Assembly (NCBI GenBank): GCA_002421475.1
Contig: DIJW01000128.1
Coordinates: forward strand, 1-6,244
DNA: 6,244 nt
Source of the DNA: Thiomicrospira sp. UBA5634
GTDB lineage: Bacteria > Pseudomonadota > Gammaproteobacteria > Thiomicrospirales > Thiomicrospiraceae
Direction of reading: 5' to 3'
A program made the translations under genes and the position numbers. Each line of letters begins with the position of its first letter. Position 1 is the stretch's first letter. Positions 1 through 6,244 of this stretch are shown here, piece after piece. The notes below the pieces were generated by a model that saw only the letters and a program-made list of their open reading frames with translations, was not told the DNA's origin and made no database searches.

Positions 1-94
1 ATTTTAAATTCGGATTACCTTCATCAGTAATCAAACCATTTACTTTAGCAGCCGCTGCTTCAGTAAAGTTTACAGGGGTAGGCATTTCAGACAT
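1..94 (-). CDS. erpA: Iron-sulfur cluster insertion protein ErpA, N-terminal part (runs off the window)
   Basis: Reading the minus strand from position 94 gives 31 codons that begin MSEMPTPVNFTEAAAAKV and continue NGLITDEGNPNLK before the window ends. This matches the start of A-type Fe-S carriers of the ErpA group (E. coli has a similar [22 protein letters not shown] stretch). ErpA is a cytoplasmic scaffold/carrier that passes Fe-S clusters to apo-proteins, including enzymes of isoprenoid synthesis. The three conserved cysteines lie further downstream and cannot be checked here. The start is supported by a GAGGAG ribosome-binding site (plus-strand 101-106) six bases before the ATG. It lies downstream of argC on the same strand, but a hairpin terminator between them suggests separate transcription. 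The main uncertainty is which A-type paralogue this is (ErpA versus IscA); the N-terminus favours ErpA. Confidence 0.87.
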   Translation of the reverse strand, partial: MSEMPTPVNFTEAAAAKVNGLITDEGNPNLK

Positions 95-177
95 GACTGT
101 CTCCTCAATTTCTATGTAGCCGCAAGACCGACCTTATTATGTACTTTGCTGCCGCAATTTAGTTGGCCGGGTCAGAT

Positions 178-183
178 ATTATA
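178..183 (-). promoter_or_regulatory. Possible -10 element for erpA
   Basis: The minus strand carries a perfect TATAAT here, between the argC terminator and erpA. It would give a leader of roughly 75 nt. No good -35 hexamer is found 16-18 bases upstream, where the DNA is the terminator stem itself. Either an activator helps, or this is a chance match in AT-rich DNA. Confidence 0.3.
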
Positions 184-195
184 AACCAAAAGCCA

Positions 196-227
196 AAATG
201 CCGCGAGGTAGACACCGCGCGGCATTT
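196..227 (-). terminator. Rho-independent terminator of argC
   Basis: A perfect 10-bp inverted repeat (AAATGCCGCG at 196-205, CGCGGCATTT at 218-227) encloses a 12-nt loop. It begins 13 bases beyond the argC stop codon. On the minus strand the stem is followed by TGGCTTTTGGTTT, a broken U-tract that extends the TTT at the stem base. Position and structure fit termination of argC before erpA. The imperfect U-tract means some read-through into erpA is possible. Confidence 0.75.
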
Positions 228-240
228 ACTGACACTTGAT

Positions 241-1284
241 TTATGGCATTAATGCCACGAGAGTTAAACCACACGTTTCATCTAACCCAAACATTAAGTT
301 CATATTCTGCACTGCTTGGCCTGACGCACCTTTGACGAGGTTGTCAATCACCGACGTGACCACGACCACATCCGAACCTTTCGGACGATATACCGCCATC
401 CGGCACATATTACTGCCTTTAACCATACGTGTATCCGGCAGACTACCCGCCGGCATCACATCCACAAACGGTTCTTGTGCATAATGATTTTCAAACAACG
501 CTTGTAACTGGGCTTGCGACCAGTCTTGATTGAGTTTGCCATACAAGGTTGCTTCAATACCGCGAATCGTTGGCAACAAATGCGGCACAAAGGTTAATTT
601 AACGCGCGAACCCGCCATTTCATTCAGACCTTGTTCAATTTCCGGTAAATGGCGATGGCCATTAATGCCATAAGCCTTAAAACCTTCGCTGGTTTCAGCA
701 CTCAACGAGTCCACTTTTGCACCACGCCCTGCACCACTTATGCCGGATTTTGCATCGGCGATTAAATGATCTATATCTACCAGGCCTGCTTTTAATAACG
801 GTTGAAAACCTAACTGCACGGCAGTTGGATAACAACCCGGATTGGCAACCACTTTAGCGGTTTTAATCCGTTCACGATGCAGCTCAGGTAAACCGTACAC
901 CACTTCATCCATCACATCAGGACAACTGTGCGGCATACCGTACCAACTTTCCCAAACCTGTAAATCGTTAATACGGAAGTCCGCCGCCAAGTCGATTACC
1001 TTAACACCCGCTTCAATTAACTCTGGGGTTAAACTCATTGCCACACCGTGCGGAGTCGCAAAAAACACCACGTCACAGGCTTTTAAGGTATCCATGTTTG
1101 GCTCAGAAAACGCTAAATCATAATGTCCGCGTAAGTTTGGGAACATATCCGCGACTTTCATCCCGGCTTCTGAACGTGAAGTAATCACCTTTACTTCCGC
1201 TTGCGGATGGTTCGCCAATAAACGTAATAACTCGACCCCTGTATACCCTGTTCCGCCAACAATACCGATTTGAATTTTTTTCAT
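241..1284 (-). CDS. argC: N-acetyl-gamma-glutamyl-phosphate reductase
   Basis: This 347-residue cytoplasmic enzyme reduces N-acetyl-glutamyl-5-phosphate to the semialdehyde with NADPH, the third step of arginine biosynthesis. The N-terminus has the NADP-binding Rossmann motif GGTGYTG (residues 10-16). The catalytic cysteine is Cys151 in the family signature NPGCYPT (148-154). The second active-site block [10 protein letters not shown] (209-218) contains the conserved His210, and the C-terminal [13 protein letters not shown] block (317-329) is also typical. The length is normal for the long ArgC type and nothing is truncated. The start is fixed by AAGGAG (plus-strand 1291-1296) six bases before the ATG. 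The gene is divergent from the thioredoxin-like gene and precedes erpA, a neighbourhood seen in other gammaproteobacteria. No other arg gene is present, so arginine synthesis genes are probably scattered in this genome. I see no clear ArgR box upstream. Confidence 0.97.
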   Translation of the reverse strand: MKKIQIGIVGGTGYTGVELLRLLANHPQAEVKVITSRSEAGMKVADMFPNLRGHYDLAFSEPNMDTLKACDVVFFATPHGVAMSLTPELIEAGVKVIDLAADFRINDLQVWESWYGMPHSCPDVMDEVVYGLPELHRERIKTAKVVANPGCYPTAVQLGFQPLLKAGLVDIDHLIADAKSGISGAGRGAKVDSLSAETSEGFKAYGINGHRHLPEIEQGLNEMAGSRVKLTFVPHLLPTIRGIEATLYGKLNQDWSQAQLQALFENHYAQEPFVDVMPAGSLPDTRMVKGSNMCRMAVYRPKGSDVVVVTSVIDNLVKGASGQAVQNMNLMFGLDETCGLTLVALMP

Positions 1285-1303
1285 GCGTCGCTCCTTAAAA
1301 TCA

Positions 1304-1330
1304 ATTCGGTTATTCTAGCGAAAACCGAAT
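1304..1330 (-). promoter_or_regulatory. Inverted repeat with a -10-like hexamer upstream of argC
   Basis: Perfect 8-bp arms ATTCGGTT (1304-1311) and AACCGAAT (1323-1330) are separated by 11 nt. Between them, on the minus strand, lies TAGAAT (1312-1317), a five-of-six match to a sigma-70 -10 box. It would place the argC transcription start about 20 nt before the start codon. No convincing -35 is visible, which is common where an activator is used. The arms around a -10 would suit a dimeric regulator, but they could equally form an mRNA hairpin. The half-sites do not resemble the ArgR consensus. Confidence 0.4.
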
Positions 1331-1348
1331 GATTACGCTTAATTTTCA

Positions 1349-1377
1349 ATGACCAGGCCTGGTGATTCGCCTACAAT
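1349..1377 (+). promoter_or_regulatory. Candidate sigma-70 promoter of the thioredoxin-like gene
   Basis: ATGACC (1349-1354, four of six to TTGACA) and TACAAT (1372-1377, five of six to TATAAT) are exactly 17 nt apart. Transcription would begin about 15-17 nt before the start codon at 1400. The palindrome ACCAGGCCTGGT overlaps the end of the -35 and fills most of the spacer, the classic position of a repressor operator. Confidence 0.45.
1352..1364 (+). repeat. Palindromic intergenic repeat, copy 1
   Basis: This is ACCAGGCCTGGTG, whose first 12 bases are a perfect palindrome. It is the first of three identical copies in the window (others at 1873-1885 and 4183-4195). This copy lies between the divergent argC and thioredoxin-like genes, inside the spacer of the latter's candidate promoter. 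Confidence 0.85.
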
Positions 1378-1399
1378 CGTTATCAAAAAGGAGCCGTGT

Positions 1400-1870
1400 A
1401 TGAAAATTATAACGATTATAACTTTATGCCTTATTAGCATCACCGCACAAGCCGAGCAAAAAACCTATTTAGAACGCACTGACAACCTACAAAAAATTGG
1501 ACAAATAGCCGTGCAAAACCACAAACCGGTAGTGCTATTTTTTAATGCCAGCTATTGCCTACCCTGCGAAAAACTTAAACAACGGGCGCTATTTTCGCTA
1601 CTGCGTTTTAACCAATTTCCCGACGGCGTGCAGTTTATCGAAGTATTTATTGACGACAACAAAACCCTAACGGACTTTTATGGCGAAGCGACTTCAAGTG
1701 AAGATTTTGCGCTGTTTTACAATGTAACCGAATTACCGACTCAAGTATTTGTTGATGGTCACGGCGATGTGGTTGCACCGCCGATTGTAAATAACGGCGC
1801 GTATGATTTTTATGGCTTACTGGTAAATGATCGCATTGAAACCGCGTTAAAAACCATGCAAACACCTTAA
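1400..1870 (+). CDS. Exported thioredoxin-fold protein with CLPC motif
   Basis: The product has 156 residues. The first 18 form a signal peptide: Lys2, a hydrophobic core (residues 3-14), then TAQA with likely signal peptidase I cleavage after Ala18. The mature part is a thioredoxin fold: VVLFFNASYCLPCEKLK (44-60) carries the redox pair Cys53/Cys56, and the cis-proline is Pro113 in ELPTQVF (111-117). It should act in the periplasm as a thiol-disulfide reductase or oxidase. The family resembles SoxW/DsbD-gamma-like single-domain thioredoxins, but the partner is unknown because no sox, dsb or cytochrome c genes adjoin. Cys10 sits in the signal core without a proper lipobox, so I do not call a lipoprotein. 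The start at 1400 is chosen over an in-frame ATG at 1349: it has AAGGAG (1388-1393) in front and opens directly on the signal peptide, while the earlier ATG lies inside the candidate promoter. The gene stands alone, bracketed by two copies of the palindromic repeat. Confidence 0.85.
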   Translation: MKIITIITLCLISITAQAEQKTYLERTDNLQKIGQIAVQNHKPVVLFFNASYCLPCEKLKQRALFSLLRFNQFPDGVQFIEVFIDDNKTLTDFYGEATSSEDFALFYNVTELPTQVFVDGHGDVVAPPIVNNGAYDFYGLLVNDRIETALKTMQTP

Positions 1871-1871
1871 C

Positions 1872-1885
1872 CACCAGGCCTGGTG
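1872..1885 (+). repeat. Palindromic intergenic repeat, copy 2
   Basis: CACCAGGCCTGGTG is a 14-bp perfect palindrome starting one base after the stop codon of the thioredoxin-like gene and ending 15 bases before the terminator region. It cannot serve as a promoter operator for that gene. This argues that the repeat is more than a simple repressor site. Confidence 0.85.
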
Positions 1886-1900
1886 TAGATTCTCTGATGC

Positions 1901-1946
1901 AAAACAAAAACGCCCCGCCGATTAAATCGACGGGGCGTTTTGCTTT
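1901..1946. terminator. Bidirectional rho-independent terminator between convergent genes
   Basis: An 11-bp GC-rich stem (1907-1917 with 1931-1941, core CGCCCCG/CGGGGCG) continues, after one mismatch, into four more pairs (1919-1922 with 1926-1929) and a 3-nt loop. It is flanked by A-rich sequence on the left (1901-1910) and TTTTGCTTT on the right (1938-1946), so both strands end in a U-tract. It terminates the thioredoxin-like gene on plus and groEL on minus, 38 bases past the groEL stop. Confidence 0.92.
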
Positions 1947-1984
1947 AACGCTTGATGTGTAATCTAAAGTCGATAAGACTTAAA

Positions 1985-3663
<1,679 letters not shown>

Positions 3664-3666
<3 letters not shown>

Positions 3667-3951
3667 ACCGCGAATAGCGATAATGTCGTCTTCACGCATG
3701 ACCAACAACTCTTCAGTGCCGACTTTCACTTCTTGACCGGCATACTTACCGAACAATACTTTATCGCCTACTTTAACAGTCATCGCAACCACTGCACCGC
3801 TGTCAGAGGCCTTACCCGGACCAACCGCAACCACTTCCCCTTCAGCCGGCTTTTCTTTGGCTGAGTCAGGCAATACGATGCCGCCTGCAGATACTTTTTC
3901 TTCGGCTAAGCGACGCACAACAACGCGATCATGCAAAGGTTTAATGTTCAT
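3664..3951 (-). CDS. groES: Co-chaperonin GroES (Hsp10, 10 kDa chaperonin)
   Basis: The product has 95 residues, the standard length for GroES, which forms the heptameric lid of the GroEL folding chamber in the cytoplasm. It opens with the family signature [14 protein letters not shown] (1-14). The mobile loop (about residues 17-32) contains the GGIVL motif (23-27) that docks onto the GroEL apical domains. The later GEVVAVGPG (38-46) and [13 protein letters not shown] (60-72) blocks are conserved. The start is fixed by AGGAG (plus-strand 3959-3963) seven bases before the ATG. It is the first gene of the heat-shock operon, controlled by the sigma-32 promoter at 4096-4124 through a leader of about 137 nt. 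Confidence 0.98.
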
Positions 3952-4088
3952 AGATTGACTCCTAACTAGTGATATTTAATGTTGTTACTCATCCATTTTG
4001 ATGAGATTTTTTTGTTGCTACCCGGCTTTATTAAGCACCGGATAAAACTCCCCCGCCGTGTAGGCGTAAGAGTGTAAAGTGTTAATGA
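3952..4088 (-). other. Structured 5' leader of groES-groEL mRNA
   Basis: This is the transcript leader expected from the sigma-32 promoter. Three successive inverted repeats are visible. H1 (4047-4073) pairs ACTC with GAGT and CGCC with GGCG around a 5-nt loop, with a 3x3 internal loop. H2 (4022-4041) pairs CCGG with CCGG and CTT with AAG around TATT, with a 2-nt bulge. H3 (3988-4005) pairs CTCATC with GATGAG around a 6-nt loop. The ribosome-binding site at 3959-3963 lies beyond H3 and is not obviously sequestered. No CIRCE element (TTAGCACTC-N9-GAGTGCTAA) is present, so HrcA control is unlikely. Confidence 0.45.
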
Positions 4089-4095
4089 CTTGGCT

Positions 4096-4124
4096 AATAT
4101 GGGGCTGATAAAAATGGTTTCAAG
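4096..4124 (-). promoter_or_regulatory. Sigma-32 (RpoH) heat-shock promoter of groES-groEL
   Basis: The minus strand reads CTTGAAA (plus-strand 4118-4124), a 13-nt spacer, then CCCCATATT (4096-4104). This is essentially the sigma-32 consensus CTTGAAA-N(11-15)-CCCCATnT. Transcription should start near 4089, giving a leader of about 137 nt before groES. It implies heat-shock induction of the chaperonin operon through RpoH. Confidence 0.9.
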
Positions 4125-4130
4125 AGCAAA

Positions 4131-4159
4131 TTTATAAAATAATGCTAATTTTTTGACGA
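4131..4159 (-). promoter_or_regulatory. Possible sigma-70 promoter of groES-groEL
   Basis: On the minus strand TCGTCA (plus-strand 4154-4159, four of six to consensus) and TATAAA (4131-4136, five of six) are 17 nt apart, just upstream of the sigma-32 promoter. A vegetative promoter in tandem with a heat-shock one would supply basal GroESL. The region is AT-rich, so the match could be chance. Confidence 0.3.
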
Positions 4160-4182
4160 TTTTAACGGTAATTAAACTGACA

Positions 4183-4195
4183 ACCAGGCCTGGTG
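4183..4195 (+). repeat. Palindromic intergenic repeat, copy 3
   Basis: This is ACCAGGCCTGGTG, identical to the copies at 1352 and 1873 and in the same orientation. It lies between the divergent groESL operon and the DUF389 gene, upstream of the promoter candidates on both sides and 81 bases before the DUF389 start codon. It could act on either side or on neither. Confidence 0.85.
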
Positions 4196-4222
4196 GCAGA
4201 TGGTTCTACGAGACATTTCTTT

Positions 4223-4251
4223 TTAACAACATGAAAAAGAGCGCATTAAAT
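4223..4251 (+). promoter_or_regulatory. Candidate sigma-70 promoter of the DUF389 gene
   Basis: TTAACA (4223-4228, five of six to TTGACA) and TTAAAT (4246-4251, four of six to TATAAT) are 17 nt apart. The start of transcription would fall near 4258, just ahead of the GAGG ribosome-binding site at 4267-4270. The -10 is weak. Confidence 0.35.
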
Positions 4252-4276
4252 GCTATTGTCTTAACCGAGGTGAATT

Positions 4277-6211
4277 ATGAGCACAACGACTGACACGGCA
4301 ACTTCGATTATTGAGCCAGCGATTTTATTACATAACACCACTGAAACTACAGAGCTTGAACCGATTCTTCAAGCGGCAACTGAGCAAGGGCTAACGCTTG
4401 AACCGCAACCCTATCAACCGGATTTAACTTTCAATCCATCAAAAACCTATTGGTTATACCTAAATGACCAGGATGTGGCCGCGTTGCTAACCCATGTAAT
4501 GAGCGAAAACTACACCGCACCCTTGGCATTGTTACCGCACCCGGACAATGCCAATGCGCGCCGTTTTTTTGGCATCAGCAGCAAACTCGCCGACGCGATT
4601 AAGGACGGCATGCTAACCGATCGCGCCATTATGACAGATGTTTTATTCTGTAACGACCAACTAGTGTTATCCAGTGTATCTCTTGGTGACATGGTGCATG
4701 TTCGACCCGGACAGGCCAAAACTGAACTGACTTTTTGGCAACATGCCTGGTCAGATTGGGTAAACACCTATCAAGAAATTAAAACACTGACACCGCAACT
4801 CTTTACCTTAACAACCGCAAAAAATCAAACCATTACCACCGCCGCACTCGGCATTCTGATTGTGCCGCATTCGTTTAAAGATGTCATTACCAGAAGTTTG
4901 GAGGCTAATTTTAACTTTAACGATGGTCGGTTAAATAGCGTGATTTTCGCACCCGCCTCCCTGATGGCATATGGCTGGCATTGGTTTAAAGCACATTTTT
5001 TAGGTCAGCGCCAACTGAGTTTAATGACCGATACTTACGGTTTGATACAAAGTTCTAAACTCACGATCAATATGCGTCGCGATATCGAATATTACCAGGA
5101 TGATCAAACCCAACAAGCCAATCAACTTGAGTTGGAAATTAAAGCCGACGCAGTAAACTTAATCGCCGGTCGGCGCATTGGAGAACTGGACAAGGTCAGC
5201 AAAAACAGCAAAGAAACTTTCCGTGTACAAGGTTTGCCAAAAGACGAAGATGCACTGTCCAAAACCCAAGCCGTATTGCCGCTGTTTGACCAGGCTCACG
5301 AAGCCGAATACCGCGACTTGTTTGTTGAGTTGCGCAAAAGCGCCCAAACCACTTCGGCCTATATGACTCTCATGGTGTTATCCACACTGCTGGCAACGTT
5401 TGGTTTAATGGCAAACTCAACCCCGGTGGTGATTGGTGCGATGATTTTAGCACCGCTCATGGCACCCATTATTTCGTTATCAATGGGGTTAGCGCGTGGC
5501 GAAGGACAATTAACCACCGTATCACTTCGCACACTGGTTGCAGGACTTCTGCTTGCCTTATTCAGTGCAATGATTGCCACTTGGTTAGTAGATATACGCT
5601 TTATAACACCCGAAATTGCCGGACGCCTTAACCCCACCCTGTTAGATTTAGGTGTGGCCGTCGTATCCGGTATCGCCGGTGCTTATGCTTATTCCAAAGC
5701 TGAAGTGGCCAAAACACTTGCCGGTGTAGCGATTGCCGTCGCGTTAGTACCGCCATTGGCTGTAACCGGCATCGGGCTTGGCTGGATGGACTGGTCGGTG
5801 ATTTATGGTTCGTTTTTATTATTCATCACCAACCTAGTCGGCATTGCCGCGGCCGTTGCCGTAACCTTTTGGGTGCTCGGTTTCACCAGTTTTGAAAAAG
5901 CACGCAAGGGTTTTAGCGCATCCACCTTATTTGTTGGTTTGATCGCAATTCCGCTGGCTTTTGCCTTTTGGCAAATGAGTGAAAAAAACTCGTTAACCCG
6001 CCAACTTGAAGGTTTGCAACTGAACTTGAGCGGTATTGAGGTACATTTAGAAAATGTTGAGGTGCAATGGGCAACCACTCCCACTATAGAATTAAATGTA
6101 GTCAGCAAAACACCACTACATCACGATGCATTTGATGAACTGGCAAGCCAATTAAACCATCAACTTGAATTAAAACCTATTTACCGATTTACGCCCCAAG
6201 TGGCGCGTTAA
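4277..6211 (+). CDS. DUF389 (TIGR00341-type) membrane protein with N-terminal degenerate YegS/diacylglycerol-kinase-like domain
   Basis: The product has 644 residues and no signal peptide. Residues about 360-566 form the membrane domain, with about seven hydrophobic segments near 361-378, 383-404, 414-438, 456-473, 480-500, 507-534 and 548-566. They carry the DUF389 hallmarks NSTPVVIGAMILAPLMAPI (380-398) and GVAIAVALVPPLAVTGIGLG (483-502). DUF389 has no established function; transport or sensing is often guessed. Residues about 13-299 read like the lipid-kinase fold of YegS/DgkB. APLALLPHPDNANARRFFGI (81-100) lines up with the PLGTAND block, FNDGRLNSVIF (214-224) with the conserved DG block, and YYQDDQTQQANQLELEI (272-288) with the DGE block. 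The nucleotide-binding GGDGT has become LNDQD (62-66), and the GT of PLGT and the GE of DGE are gone, so catalysis is doubtful. A charged linker (300-358) joins the halves, and a hydrophilic tail of about 75 residues ends the protein. GAGG at 4267-4270 supports the start. The gene is divergent from groESL. The DUF389 call is firm; the kinase-like domain is inferred from recalled motifs. Confidence 0.88.
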   Translation: MSTTTDTATSIIEPAILLHNTTETTELEPILQAATEQGLTLEPQPYQPDLTFNPSKTYWLYLNDQDVAALLTHVMSENYTAPLALLPHPDNANARRFFGISSKLADAIKDGMLTDRAIMTDVLFCNDQLVLSSVSLGDMVHVRPGQAKTELTFWQHAWSDWVNTYQEIKTLTPQLFTLTTAKNQTITTAALGILIVPHSFKDVITRSLEANFNFNDGRLNSVIFAPASLMAYGWHWFKAHFLGQRQLSLMTDTYGLIQSSKLTINMRRDIEYYQDDQTQQANQLELEIKADAVNLIAGRRIGELDKVSKNSKETFRVQGLPKDEDALSKTQAVLPLFDQAHEAEYRDLFVELRKSAQTTSAYMTLMVLSTLLATFGLMANSTPVVIGAMILAPLMAPIISLSMGLARGEGQLTTVSLRTLVAGLLLALFSAMIATWLVDIRFITPEIAGRLNPTLLDLGVAVVSGIAGAYAYSKAEVAKTLAGVAIAVALVPPLAVTGIGLGWMDWSVIYGSFLLFITNLVGIAAAVAVTFWVLGFTSFEKARKGFSASTLFVGLIAIPLAFAFWQMSEKNSLTRQLEGLQLNLSGIEVHLENVEVQWATTPTIELNVVSKTPLHHDAFDELASQLNHQLELKPIYRFTPQVAR

Positions 6212-6244
6212 TCAGTTGCCCTACCTTAATTCTTTACTTGGCTC

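Noticed and set aside
145..181. IscR-type site upstream of erpA
   Set aside because: The minus strand has an ATAnnTGACC stretch resembling half of a type 1 site, but the second half does not match. This is too weak to call.
1349..1399. Upstream in-frame ATG adding 17 residues to the thioredoxin-like protein
   Set aside because: It lies inside the candidate promoter and the palindrome, has no ribosome-binding site, and would bury the signal peptide. The ATG at 1400 has AAGGAG and begins the signal peptide.
1647..1907. 86-codon minus-strand reading frame opposite the thioredoxin-like gene
   Set aside because: It crosses the terminator, lies antisense to a well-supported gene, has no recognisable domain, and looks like a shadow frame.
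3988..4013. Rho-independent terminator on the plus strand (hairpin followed by seven Ts)
   Set aside because: The stem is only six pairs and AT-rich, and no plus-strand transcript is expected there. It is better read as part of the groESL leader.
4047..4080. CIRCE/HrcA operator before groES
   Set aside because: Only a partial left half (ACACTC on the minus strand) and a distant GAGT are present, with about 18 nt between them instead of nine. The consensus arms are absent.
4231..4293. 20-codon leader peptide overlapping the DUF389 start
   Set aside because: It has no ribosome-binding site, and its start lies inside the candidate promoter, upstream of the predicted transcription start.
5803..6108. 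101-codon minus-strand reading frame opposite the DUF389 gene
   Set aside because: It is antisense to a conserved membrane domain with clear motifs, and its own translation shows nothing recognisable.
6212..6244. Possible terminator or next gene after the DUF389 stop
   Set aside because: Only 33 bases remain, with no hairpin, T-tract or start region that can be supported.

Overview
The window looks like ordinary chromosomal DNA from a gammaproteobacterium. An argC-erpA order, a GroES/GroEL pair of gammaproteobacterial type under a textbook sigma-32 promoter, and moderate-to-low GC all fit. A free-living, possibly sulfur-oxidising lineage (Thiomicrospira/Hydrogenovibrio-like) is my guess, but the sequence does not settle the genus. 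No phage, transposase, CRISPR array, tRNA or rRNA is visible.

Layout from left to right. (1) Positions 1-94, minus strand: the first 31 codons of erpA, an iron-sulfur cluster carrier, running off the window. (2) 241-1284, minus: complete argC (arginine biosynthesis), followed by a 10-bp hairpin terminator at 196-227. (3) 1285-1399: a short divergent regulatory region with an inverted repeat before argC and a candidate promoter for the next gene. (4) 1400-1870, plus: a small exported thioredoxin-fold protein with a CLPC motif. (5) 1901-1946: a strong bidirectional terminator between two convergent genes. (6) 1985-3951, minus: the groES-groEL chaperonin operon, with a 53-nt gap between the genes. 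(7) 3952-4276: a 325-nt divergent region holding a structured groESL leader, a sigma-32 promoter, a possible sigma-70 promoter and a candidate promoter for the last gene. (8) 4277-6211, plus: a 644-residue membrane protein whose C-terminal half is a DUF389 (TIGR00341-type) domain. Its N-terminal half reads as a degenerate diacylglycerol kinase/YegS-like domain. Positions 6212-6244 hold nothing I can identify.

The genes do not form one pathway: arginine synthesis, Fe-S maturation, periplasmic redox, protein folding and an uncharacterised membrane protein sit side by side in separate transcription units. Two things go beyond routine annotation. First, a 13-nt sequence, ACCAGGCCTGGTG, with a perfect 12-bp palindromic core, occurs three times, always intergenic and in the same orientation. 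Two copies bracket the thioredoxin-like gene and the third lies between groESL and the DUF389 gene. Second, the DUF389 protein appears to be a pseudokinase-like lipid-kinase fold joined to a multi-pass membrane domain.
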